A stretch of 32,073 bases of DNA from Treponema sp. (GTDB taxonomy: Bacteria > Spirochaetota > Spirochaetia > Treponematales > Breznakiellaceae), in the NCBI GenBank assembly GCA_031258305.1, contig JAIRNA010000109.1:1-32073 (forward strand). The letters are read 5' to 3'. The notes below the pieces were generated by a model. It was not told where the DNA came from. It made no database searches and saw only the letters and a program-made list of their open reading frames with translations. Both the position numbers and the translations under genes were made by a program. Positions 18,622 to 28,082 of this stretch are shown piece after piece. Each line of letters starts with the position of its first letter. Position 1 is the stretch's first letter.

Positions 18622-19247
18622 CAACAGCGGCTAGCGGATTCCGTTGCTTTCAGATCGATTCGGCGTTTTAGAAACAGGTTAAGACTGATGAACAGGGCGA
18701 ACACAAAAAAGCCGCCCGGCGGTAAGGCGAAGAACAGAATAGGTTCTAGGGCATCTGGCACAATTTGGAAGCCTAAAACAGTGCCGCTTCCCAAAATCTC
18801 TCTAACAACCGAAATGCCTGTAAGCACCCACGTGTACCCGAGTCCCATACCCAGTGCGTCCGGTATCACCGCGGAAATCGGTTGTTTGGACGCAAAGCCT
18901 TCCACCCGCCCCATAATGATACAATTCACCACGATAAGCGGGATAAACACGCCCATTGCTTTGGACAGGTCTGGGAACCACGCCTTTAGTACATAGTCTA
19001 TGATGGTAGTGAACGCCGCTATCACGATGATGAAGACTGGAATACGCACCGAATCCGGTATGAGCTTGCGGAAAAGACTGATAACTACTTCCGACATAAG
19101 CAGGACAAAGGTCATAGACAGCCCCATACCAATGCCATTTGCCGTCGTCGTCGTGACCGCAAGAGCCGAACATAATCCAATCATCAAGGTTAACAGAGGG
19201 TTTTCGTTCACTAAGCCGTTCGTAAATATTTTTAGAAATTGTTTCAT
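18618..19247 (-). CDS. rnfE: Rnf/Nqr electron-transport complex subunit RnfE (NqrD-like)
   Basis: FTNGLVNENPLLTLMIGLCSALAVTTTTANGIGMGLSMTFVLLMSEVVISLFRKLIP...GMGLGYTWVLTGISVVREILGSG. Confidence 0.93.
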   Translation of the reverse strand: MKQFLKIFTNGLVNENPLLTLMIGLCSALAVTTTTANGIGMGLSMTFVLLMSEVVISLFRKLIPDSVRIPVFIIVIAAFTTIIDYVLKAWFPDLSKAMGVFIPLIVVNCIIMGRVEGFASKQPISAVIPDALGMGLGYTWVLTGISVVREILGSGTVLGFQIVPDALEPILFFALPPGGFFVFALFISLNLFLKRRIDLKATESASRCC

Positions 19248-19256
19248 GTTGTTTAA

Positions 19257-19340
19257 GGGATGGAGTTGAGAATCGGGAATCGATGTTTGGAAATTAAACC
19301 GCACGTTTCCATATCGCGCTCCCTATTCCTAACTCCTTAA
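19257..19340 (-). repeat. Long intergenic inverted repeat between rnfG and rnfE
   Basis: Gene-strand arms AAGGAGTTAGGAATAGGGAGCGCGATATGGAAA and the complement of ATGGAGTTGAGAATCGGGAATCGATGTTTGGAAA. Confidence 0.75.
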
Positions 19341-19352
19341 AACCCTTCCTCC

Positions 19353-19931
19353 TTATTTCAAATATGCCATTGCCGCGTCCGCCGATGCTTTGACCACGTT
19401 GGCGACACCCCGACTCGTAATGGTCGAGGCGGTGATGGCGATGACATCCTCTTTCACTTCAAAAGGGTCGGACGTGGATTTGCCGTCAAACTGTCCCATA
19501 AAGGTGGTCTTATTCGCTTTATCCACGTAATAGACGGGTGAAGCCGCATTTGCTCCCAAGCCCGGCGTATCAGTATGTTCCAAAATTTTGACACGGGTAA
19601 TTTTTCCATCAATACCCACGCCAGTCAAAATCTTGATGGGCCCCCCATAACTGGGTCCCGTAGCCTGAACCGCAAGCCCCAGAACCGCGTCCGCTTTCTT
19701 CACTTCATAGATGGTTTGGAAGATGATGGCGTTTACCGGACTTTTCACCTGTGCCGTAATATCGGAAAAGCCATCTGTTCCAGGAAAAAGCTCCACCAGA
19801 GCCGCTTCCAAGTCAGCCTGCTGTCTCGCCTTTATGACTTCGGACGTACCAGCGTAGACAAAAGCCAAGCCCACACACGCGGCGGTCGCGTAAAGGGCTA
19901 ATGTCAGACCAAGCTTCAGCATATTTTTCAT
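19353..19931 (-). CDS. rnfG: Rnf complex FMN-binding subunit RnfG (NqrC-like)
   Basis: N-terminal TM, VKILEHTDTPGLGANA, FEVKEDVIAITASTITSRGVANVVKAS (covalent-FMN Thr region). Confidence 0.9.
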   Translation of the reverse strand: MKNMLKLGLTLALYATAACVGLAFVYAGTSEVIKARQQADLEAALVELFPGTDGFSDITAQVKSPVNAIIFQTIYEVKKADAVLGLAVQATGPSYGGPIKILTGVGIDGKITRVKILEHTDTPGLGANAASPVYYVDKANKTTFMGQFDGKSTSDPFEVKEDVIAITASTITSRGVANVVKASADAAMAYLK

Positions 19932-19981
19932 TGTTACTCCTTGTTTTAGAGAGTAGGGATACGTTTATTGTTACTAAATTC

Positions 19982-21010
19982 CTACTTCTTGACAAATCCA
20001 TATTTTCGCGGCAAGAGTCGGTTAAGGAAGGGCGTTACGGCATTCATAATGAGCAGACCGTAGGTAACGCCTTCCGGGAACGCCCCCCATTTGCGTATCA
20101 ACACCGTGATAATGCCTGCGCCTGCGCCGAAAATGAGCTTGCCTTTGGCCGTGAGAGGCGCGGTTGTGTAGTCAGTCGCCATAAAAATCGCGCCGAAAAG
20201 TACACCTCCGCTCAAAATACCGATGAGTGGGTCGAGCCTCAGCGACAGAGACATAAGGGCGACCGCGCCGATCATACCAACGGGCGCACGCCAGTCTATG
20301 GTTTTGGTAATGAGCAAAAAAACCGCGCCGGCCAAAATCAACAAAATAGAGGTTTCACCAATGCATCCGGCATGATTGCCCCAGAATAGAGTCAATATTC
20401 TATCGCCCCAGTTTATGGGAATACCGGCCCCTAACAAAGCCTTTGACACGCCGTCCATAACCACATCTCCGTTGACGATTGCGGCTTCGGCCGCGCCCGT
20501 CTTCATCGCTCCGAGTGGAGTAGCGGTTGTTACTGCATCCGTCAGAGATGAAGCAAAGCCGGTGATATCCGTAGGCTTATTCCACGTGGTCATGGCGGAG
20601 GGGAAGCTCATCAGGAGGAAGGCGCGCCCGGTCAAGGCAGGGTTGAACACGTTTGCACCTAGTCCACCGAAGAATTCCTTTGCAATCACTACCGCAAATA
20701 TTGCGCCAAGCGCAGTTATCCAGAACGGAACTCCGGGTGGTAGAACCAACGCCAAGAGCAAGCCGCTCACCACAGCAGATATGTCCTTGACACGGGACTC
20801 CTGTTTCGTAACAAAGCGGAATAGAGCTTCCGCACCGACTGCTGTGCCTATCGAAACAGCTATATTTATGAGTGCCGGCAGTCCGAATATAACGATGCCG
20901 AACATAGAGGCCGGCGCAAGCGCGATAAGCATATTTCGCATGAGCTGCGCGGAATTCACCGGCGAAGCTATGTGCGGACTTGAAGAAAGAAGTAAGCTTT
21001 GATTATCCAT
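19982..21010 (-). CDS. rnfD: Rnf complex subunit RnfD (NqrB-like)
   Basis: SPHIASPVNSAQLMRNMLIALAPA, KEFFGGLGANVFNPALTGRAFLLMSFP, DAVTTATPLGAMKTG (FMN-Thr motif), NWGDRILTLFWGNHAGCIGETSILLILAGAVFLL. Confidence 0.93.
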   Translation of the reverse strand: MDNQSLLLSSSPHIASPVNSAQLMRNMLIALAPASMFGIVIFGLPALINIAVSIGTAVGAEALFRFVTKQESRVKDISAVVSGLLLALVLPPGVPFWITALGAIFAVVIAKEFFGGLGANVFNPALTGRAFLLMSFPSAMTTWNKPTDITGFASSLTDAVTTATPLGAMKTGAAEAAIVNGDVVMDGVSKALLGAGIPINWGDRILTLFWGNHAGCIGETSILLILAGAVFLLITKTIDWRAPVGMIGAVALMSLSLRLDPLIGILSGGVLFGAIFMATDYTTAPLTAKGKLIFGAGAGIITVLIRKWGAFPEGVTYGLLIMNAVTPFLNRLLPRKYGFVKK

Positions 21011-21258
21011 TTTTCTCCATTATTTCTAATGAATAATAATAAATGATTTACGGTTCTTTGGCAAGAGGGTATTTCAAAAAATATGCAGGAATAGTTCTCA
21101 GATTTTAGAGGGTTACATAAATTTTTGTCATTGCACTTTTCCCAAAACTCGATTTCCCTATGGTACATCTTTGCATGTTTATCGACTACAAAGGCAATGC
21201 CTTAATTCGCCTATTCCGGGAACTATTGACAGAGATAGTTGTTTTTTCATTCTCCCCA

Positions 21259-21287
21259 TTGTAATAGCCATGAAAAAGCTCTATACT
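21259..21287 (+). promoter_or_regulatory. Promoter of pgi
   Basis: TTGTAA (21259-21264), 17 bp, TATACT (21282-21287). Confidence 0.65.
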
Positions 21288-21295
21288 TGAGATAG

Positions 21296-21319
21296 TTTCA
21301 AAAACCGATGTTTTTGAAA
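21296..21319 (+). promoter_or_regulatory. Perfect 10-bp inverted repeat (candidate operator or 5' hairpin) upstream of pgi
   Basis: TTTCAAAAAC CGAT GTTTTTGAAA, located right after the predicted transcription start. Confidence 0.7.
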
Positions 21320-21344
21320 GTCATACTTTATTAAAGGAAATACT

Positions 21345-22922
21345 ATGCAATACTATAATTTTGATAAAACGGCCGCGTTTAAGACACTTTCCGCTCTTGC
21401 TAGCACAGGGAAAGACTTCGATTATAAGGCGATTGATGCCGAAAGGGTGAGAAACACCATCACGCCGATGGCGGCTGGACTTGCCTACTCCTACGCGGCA
21501 AAGCCCGTTACGCCTTCTGTTCTGGATGCGTTGCAGGCGCTGGCGGACGAACAAGAACTCGTCGCCAAGTATCAGGCGCTGTTGGATGGTGAAACTATGA
21601 ATACCGGCGAAAATCGCAAGGTTCTGCATCATTTGCTTCGCGGACAACTTGGAAATGATGTTCTTTTTGAAGGGAAAAACCTCGGCGTGTTCTACAGACA
21701 GGAACTGGAACGATTCTCCACGTTTGCAGACGCGGTTCACGCGGGTAAAATCACCGGTACGACCGGAAAAAGATTCACGACCGCCGTGCAAATCGGCATT
21801 GGCGGCTCAGATTTAGGGCCCCGCGCCCTCTACCTCGCCCTTGAAAACTGGGCGGAGGTCGAAGGTAAAAAGAAACTCAACGCCAAGTTCATTTCCAATG
21901 TTGACCCGGATGACGCATCCGCAGTTCTATCGACCCTCTCTTTGGAAGAGACGATATTCGTACTGGTATCCAAAAGTGGTACGACTCAAGAAACATTGGC
22001 AAACGAGCTTTTCGTCAAGGAAAAACTCAAGAAGATGGGGCTTGATTCTAGCAGGCACATTGTGGCCGTTACGAGTGAAACAAGCCCTCTAGCCCATAAC
22101 AAAGCCTACTTGAACTCGTTCTATATGGACGACTTCATCGGCGGGCGGTACTCGTCTACGTCTGGCGTGGGCGGCGTGATTCTTTCGCTTGCTTTTGGAC
22201 CAGATGTGTTTAAGGAGATTCTGTCGGGCGCTCACGAGGCGGACGCTTTGTCTTTGGAAAAGAATATCCGCAAAAACCCGGCGCTTTTAGACGCGCTCAT
22301 CGGCGTGTGGGAACGCAATTTCCTCGGATTCCCCTACACCGCGGTTCTCCCCTACAGTCAAGCCCTGTCTCGTTTCCCAGCTCACCTGCAACAGCTCGAT
22401 ATGGAGAGTAACGGTAAGCGGGTCAACCGGTTCGGTCAACCAATCGCCTATTCCACGGGTCCGGTAGTTTTCGGCGAGCCCGGTACCAATGGTCAGCACT
22501 CGTTTTATCAACTTCTCCATCAAGGCGTTGATATTGTACCTTTACAATTCATCGGATTCGTCCAGAGTCAGCGCAAGGACGATGTAATTGTTGATGGGAG
22601 CGAGAGTCAAACTAAACTCAAGGCGAACCTCGCGGCGCAGATAGCGGCCTTTGCCAAGGGCAAGAATGACGTAAACGCCAACAAAGAATTCACAGGCAGG
22701 CGTCCTTCCAGCCTCATTTTCGGCAGACGACTGACACCTTCGTCGCTCGGCGCTCTGCTCGCGCATTTTGAGAATAAGGTAATGTTTCAGGGGCTTGTGT
22801 GGAACATTAACAGCTTCGACCAAGAGGGCGTCCAGCTCGGTAAAACGCTGACAAGAAAAGTGCTTGCAGGTAATTCCGGGGACGAGATCCTGGAAGCTTA
22901 CCGTAAACTGCTTGAAATTTAA
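21345..22922 (+). CDS. pgi: Glucose-6-phosphate isomerase
   Basis: VQIGIGGSDLGPRALYLAL, FVLVSKSGTTQETLANELFVKEKL, GGRYSSTSGVGGVILSLAFG, GEPGTNGQHSFYQLLHQG; ATG preceded by AAAGGA. Confidence 0.96.
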   Translation: MQYYNFDKTAAFKTLSALASTGKDFDYKAIDAERVRNTITPMAAGLAYSYAAKPVTPSVLDALQALADEQELVAKYQALLDGETMNTGENRKVLHHLLRGQLGNDVLFEGKNLGVFYRQELERFSTFADAVHAGKITGTTGKRFTTAVQIGIGGSDLGPRALYLALENWAEVEGKKKLNAKFISNVDPDDASAVLSTLSLEETIFVLVSKSGTTQETLANELFVKEKLKKMGLDSSRHIVAVTSETSPLAHNKAYLNSFYMDDFIGGRYSSTSGVGGVILSLAFGPDVFKEILSGAHEADALSLEKNIRKNPALLDALIGVWERNFLGFPYTAVLPYSQALSRFPAHLQQLDMESNGKRVNRFGQPIAYSTGPVVFGEPGTNGQHSFYQLLHQGVDIVPLQFIGFVQSQRKDDVIVDGSESQTKLKANLAAQIAAFAKGKNDVNANKEFTGRRPSSLIFGRRLTPSSLGALLAHFENKVMFQGLVWNINSFDQEGVQLGKTLTRKVLAGNSGDEILEAYRKLLEI

Positions 22923-22991
22923 GCCGTTTTTCGGTGTTTTTAACGTTTATATTACGAATTTTTTATGTTGAAATAGAAAAAGTGTAATACA

Positions 22992-23013
22992 AGCCCGCCG
23001 ACAGAGGCGGGCT
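22992..23013 (+). terminator. GC-rich hairpin downstream of pgi
   Basis: AGCCCGCC gacaga GGCGGGCT perfect 8-bp stem; no clear T-run follows. Confidence 0.5.
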
Positions 23014-23209
23014 GATATGTTGCCCGGTATTATCCATCTTTTGGAAAATAGCTGAATAATTATAATTCCGTGCTGAATATTATTCGCAGTCCCGGTAGAA
23101 TAATAAATATTGCCTTTAATAAGATCGAAAATAGGTTTTTGAAAAGGTAAAATCAAGGAAATTTGGTTTATAAGGACACAAGACCAAAAAACTTTTAAGG
23201 AGATTCAGA

Positions 23210-25967
23210 ATGAACCAAAGAAAACAATGGGATACCGTGTCGTCTTTATGTTTGATTGCAGTTACGTCTTTGATTGTCTTACATTGTAGTTCCGATAATG
23301 ATTCGGATAAAATCCCGCCGCCGCTCCCCCCCTCAGCCTTCATGGACACCAAAAGAAGGGTTCCTTAACACACCTTTGAACGAATGGGATCCAGTTGCTT
23401 TTTACGGCGATGAAGTAGGCTACTTGGATGAATATTATACTCTCGGTCCAAAAACTATTTATATTGACGGCTCCCTTTCGCAGGAAACTATTGGTGATTA
23501 TCCCTATGTGTATACTTCTTTTGTAGACGCGGCCGCAGATTTCAGCAATGGTACTGAAACCGAACCTATGCGGATCTTAATCGCCCCTTGGGTTTATTGG
23601 TGTGATGATCGGGATGACCCTGTGGATGCTGGTACAAATGATAAAAGTCTCTTTGGAATGGAAATCGAAAAAACATGGTTGCGGCTTGAGGGGCTAACCA
23701 GCAATCCTGATAACGTGATTCTCTGCGGCAACAGGGGCCAGTACAATGGCTCTCAAGGGAATTGGACTCTTTTCAGAATACAGGGGGATGGGTTGTATGT
23801 TCAGAATCTTACCATCGCCAATTATTGCAGTGTCGATCTAATCTATCCTCTGAATCCTGAACTCAATTATCCCAGGCGCAGTACAGCTAATCCTCAGGCA
23901 CAGTTGGTAAGCTATTCCGGCGATAAGGCCATTGCCCGGAACGTCAACTTTATAAGCCGTCTTAACCTGATGCCTATTAACGGAGGAATCCGGACCCTTT
24001 ATGAGAAATGCCACTTTGAATGTACCGATGACGCTATTAATGGAAATGCTGTGTACCTAAATTGCGATTTTGATTTTTACGGCGGCAAACCAGCAGGCGG
24101 ATTGAACGGTTCGGTATTTCTAAATTGTGATTTCGAAATCAAATCCAGTGAAAGTCTGAATATGAGCAAGGCTTCTTCGCCTTATGGAGCTATTATTGAC
24201 GGCCGCTTTACCTCGAATGGTTCAACCTATGTAGGGTGGACTCAGGACCCCATACTTACCGTTCGCTGTTACCAGTATAATGTAACCTTGAATGGTAGTC
24301 CGATTGTTATAAATGAAGATTATCCAGGTGTTTCAGTGGTACTTACCGATGACTCTCCTTTGCTTAAAGCCTATAAATTTACATATCAGGGAGAAACTAT
24401 TTATAATACGTATAATCTGCTCCGGGGTGCTGATGACTGGGATCCTATGGGGATAAAAGAAAAAGTTACCGCCGCTTCGTCCGAAGGAGTGGATCTGGGT
24501 GCTTTGCCGATACGTATGACAGCAAGCATTTCCCCCACCTCTCTGGAGACCGGTACAAACACTACGGCAACTACGAATTATGCGGTATCAGGCAGAGAGG
24601 AAATCCGCCCTAACGCCGGAAACATCACGTGGTACATTTTTGAGGGTCAGGAAGCCTATGCGAGTGTGTCTCCAGCCGCGGAACAGAACCAAGCTGTTAT
24701 AACCCCTACCAATACCACCTACGGAGCGATTTCTGTGGTGGTGGAAGCGGTTTCCGAGCTGGGTCTCCACGCGGCTGCGGTGGTTACGGTACAGCCCGGT
24801 CAACTGTCTGTTCCGGGTTTCTCGGTTGAGCCGTCAATAGCTCTACTTGCCGAACCAGGTAAGCTCAGGGTAAATTACGCCTTGAACCTCCCCAGTGAGG
24901 AGTTGATTGATCAATCAATAATCAGTTGGTACCGGTGTGCCGACGAATCAGGGTCCGATGCCCAATTGGTGGCGGTATCCCGGAACGATATTCCTGAAAC
25001 AGAATATACGCTAACCAAGGGCGATATAGGGTACTATATTGGAGCTGAAGTAATACCTAAGCACATTATTTCTCCAGCCGGCGATGCGGCTTCAAAGAAA
25101 ACCGCCTATTATGCCAGTGCCATCAGTGCTGGCGCGGTAAAAAACGGTAATATCCTGATCACCGATTTTCATAACCTTCCTGATGCCAACCAGCCGGAAG
25201 TTAAGCCCGGTTTTTGGTCCCTTGACGCCTATCGACCGCCTTCAATACAGGATGGTCTCAATTTTAATTATACCTATACTCCTGGTACTCCGGGGTGGAG
25301 ATATGCCGCAGGGCAGGACAGCGCTTCAGAGGTAAACATTGGCCGTCAGGCTCTGTTCAATAACGGCCGGGGCGCCCGTCTCCGCTATACGCCGGTTGCC
25401 GGGATCTACGGAGATATGGCGGTAAATATTGTGGTTAATCCCGAAAAATCTTCGGATCAGGGCTTCGGTGGGGCCGGTCAGTATATGGATGTGGGCATTA
25501 AATTTAACAACGAGACTCTGACTGGCTACGCCCTACGGATTGAGCGGGTAGCGGCCTTTGGAAATGGAACGGTTATGGACCTGGTAAAATATGACAATGG
25601 GGAAATTACCTATTTAACCAACAACAGGAAAGAGTCCGACGCCGCCCACGCCGACTGGAACGCCGCCGCACTTGGTTCAGAAGAAAAAGCCGCGCTTCAA
25701 TTAGTAAGGGATGCTTACGCCACCACCTGTTTCGCCGCCGCATGTACGGTGGAAGTCAGGATCATCGGTAATACATTAAGCGCCAAGGTCAGAACTACCA
25801 AAGAACAAGATAACGCCAAAAAAGCCCTTGGATATAAAGCCGCGGTTGATTTAAGCGCAACAATCACTCCCAATACTGAAGGTGGATTCTGGCTTAATCA
25901 TACCGGGACTACTAGCGCCGGAAACCGTACACTTCTGACGAATATCCAGATAGACTGGGGTAATTAA
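23210..25967 (+). pseudogene. Frameshifted (or phase-variable) surface lipoprotein with pectinesterase-like beta-helix domain
   Basis: 23210-23368 encodes MNQRKQWDTVSSLCLIAVTSLIVLHCSSDNDSDKIPPPLPPSAFMDTKRRVP* (Shine-Dalgarno plus lipobox). The body is in another frame from the C7 tract at 23326-23332 to 25967. Removing one C gives ...IPPPLPPQPSWTPKEGFLNTPLNEWDP... as one ORF. Confidence 0.85.
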
Positions 25968-25983
25968 ACTTAAATTCCATTGA

Positions 25984-26015
25984 AAGCTCCCCCGTTTTAA
26001 AGGCGGTGGGAGCTT
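25984..26015 (+). terminator. Stem-loop terminator after the lipoprotein gene
   Basis: AAGCTCCCcccgttttaaaggcggtGGGAGCTT followed by atttcgttg. Confidence 0.65.
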
Positions 26016-26102
26016 ATTTCGTTGCCCGGCGGATTCCGCTAAATGTCGATTAAAAGTAGAGTGCATCATTGTCTAAAAATGAGCGATGAAGCCGAAGCCT
26101 TC

Positions 26103-26131
26103 TTGTATATTTCCATAATTTCGCGTATACT
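26103..26131 (+). promoter_or_regulatory. Promoter upstream of the beta-propeller gene
   Basis: TTGTAT (26103-26108), 17 bp, TATACT (26126-26131). Confidence 0.6.
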
Positions 26132-26171
26132 GTTCTCTATGAGCCGGCGGGACCGGCGGAGTGATTAAACT

Positions 26172-27269
26172 ATGGAGAAAAAATACAAGCATTATTTTAT
26201 CATTGGGGGGATTTCACTTTTTGTCATCTATATCTTCGTGGCCGCCCAGCCTGTTCCACAAGAGACGGTTCTCTCTTTTATGTGGATACATTCTCTTGTT
26301 TCCACCTATCCTGTGTCTCCGAAAGAAATGGAAGCCGTTAAGCAGGACGAATTGATTCCGTTTCAACTTGGAGACTATTTTGGATATGTTGGTAGAGACG
26401 GCAATTTCACCATAAATCAGGCAAAAAAGGGTTATCTATCTCTGTCAAAGCAAAACTGGGCGGAATACACTGCAATTCCCGAAAAGATAATTGTTCGTAA
26501 CTCTAAAAACGAGCAGGTTCTTTCCATAAATACGGACGTAGGCTACCCTTTGTTTTTGGATAACAGAATTTTCCTCATAAACAGAGAACAAAACGCCATT
26601 TACAGTATCAATGAGAAAGGAAAAACCTTATGGTCTTACGCCTTCGCCTCCCCGCTTACTTGCATTGATGCGGCATCCGGGCTTTTACTCGTCGGTTCTC
26701 TTGACGGCAAAGTGGAAGTGCTTGACAATAACGGAATATGTATTTTCTCTTTTGAACCGAGCGGTTCGCGGTTAGCAATCATCGCGGGATGCGCTTTTTC
26801 AAGAGACGGTTCGAGAATTGCCATCGTATCCGGCATAGACGAACAACGGTTCCTCCTTATGGAAAGATTGGGCGGCACTCTTGACGACGAATACCGCGTG
26901 ATTTATCACGAATTTCTGGGGCAGGGATTCAGACGACCTGTGCATATCGCCTTTGTCGACAGTGACAACAGTGTTGCGTTTGAACGGCAGGCCGGTCTCG
27001 GGATCTACGATATATCGACACGCACGTCCGTCACTTTACCGATGAAGGACGAAATAATAGCTATTGACGAAGACGGCAGCGGCGGACAGCTTTTTGTCAT
27101 TACATCTCAATCATCGGGCAATAAGTCTCTGGCAACAATTAAATTTCCGGGTATCGTCATAGGACAGTCGCGTTTTAAGAGCGACCATACATTTATGGGT
27201 AGACAGGGAACAACCCTCTACATCGGCGGCGGTACAACCCTCGCCGCCTTCGAGATAGGTAAGAAATAA
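26172..27269 (+). CDS. Membrane-anchored beta-propeller (WD40/PQQ-like) protein, uncharacterised
   Basis: N-terminal TM helix; repeated propeller blades (QVLSINTDVGYPLFLDNRIFLINREQNAIYSINEKGKTLWSYAFASPLTCIDAASGLLLVGSLDGKVEVLDNNG...). Confidence 0.7.
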   Translation: MEKKYKHYFIIGGISLFVIYIFVAAQPVPQETVLSFMWIHSLVSTYPVSPKEMEAVKQDELIPFQLGDYFGYVGRDGNFTINQAKKGYLSLSKQNWAEYTAIPEKIIVRNSKNEQVLSINTDVGYPLFLDNRIFLINREQNAIYSINEKGKTLWSYAFASPLTCIDAASGLLLVGSLDGKVEVLDNNGICIFSFEPSGSRLAIIAGCAFSRDGSRIAIVSGIDEQRFLLMERLGGTLDDEYRVIYHEFLGQGFRRPVHIAFVDSDNSVAFERQAGLGIYDISTRTSVTLPMKDEIIAIDEDGSGGQLFVITSQSSGNKSLATIKFPGIVIGQSRFKSDHTFMGRQGTTLYIGGGTTLAAFEIGKK

Positions 27270-27292
27270 ACAGACCAGTATCGTAAACCTGT

Positions 27293-28075
27293 TTATAAAA
27301 CGCCGAAGATCAGTACCGCGATTCCCAAAAATCCTGTGTATATTGCGAACCCCCACAACCGATGTTCTTTTACCAGTTTAAGCATAAGTCGTACAGAAAA
27401 GAAACCGACAACCGCGGCTGTGAAGGTCCCGGCTATGAGTGGAGCGGTTTCCACACGAACAGCGGTTCCACCTAAAAGTCCTTTTACCTGCAAGACCAAT
27501 GCGCCTAGAATCGCGGGAATGGATAAAAGAAAGGAAAAACGTGCGGCAAAGTCCTTGTCGAGCCTGCGGGCGAGTGCGCCGGACAACGTGAAGCCGGAAC
27601 GGGAAACCCCAGGTATGATGGCAACAGCTTGCAATATTCCAACGACCAGAGCGTCTACGACGCTCATTTGTCGAGACTGTCCGATAGGGGTTCTACTTCT
27701 GTTTGCGAGAAGGTCCGACACAACAAGGGCAAGAGATGTTAGGAGAAAAGCCCATCCCAAGAAATCAGCAGAGGTAAACGCTTTCTCTATTGCGTCCTTA
27801 AAAACAAGGGCCCCAACCACAGTTGGGATGGTCGCAATAATTAAAAAACCTGTCAGTAACTGAAAGGGCTTCTTGAGAATCGCCCATACATCCTTCCAAA
27901 GAACCGCGAAAACCGCGATTAATGTTCCTACATGGGTCATAGTGTCGAAAAGCAGAGTACCTTCCGATATTCCGAAAATATTCTGCAAGAGTACCAGATG
28001 TCCGGAACTGCTTACCGGCAGAAATTCGGTTACACCCTGCGTCGCTCCAAGTAGTATCGCCTGTAGTACACCCAT
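27293..28075 (-). CDS. uppP: Undecaprenyl-diphosphatase
   Basis: ILLGATQGVTEFLPVSSSGHLVLLQ and GVSRSGFTLSGALARRLDKDFAARFSFLLSIPAI. Confidence 0.96.
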   Translation of the reverse strand: MGVLQAILLGATQGVTEFLPVSSSGHLVLLQNIFGISEGTLLFDTMTHVGTLIAVFAVLWKDVWAILKKPFQLLTGFLIIATIPTVVGALVFKDAIEKAFTSADFLGWAFLLTSLALVVSDLLANRSRTPIGQSRQMSVVDALVVGILQAVAIIPGVSRSGFTLSGALARRLDKDFAARFSFLLSIPAILGALVLQVKGLLGGTAVRVETAPLIAGTFTAAVVGFFSVRLMLKLVKEHRLWGFAIYTGFLGIAVLIFGVL

Positions 28076-28082
28076 TTATTTC

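Noticed and set aside
21011-21258. Possible rnfC remnant upstream of rnfD
   Set aside because: No RnfC-like Fe-S or NADH-binding motifs in any frame; AT-rich non-coding sequence.
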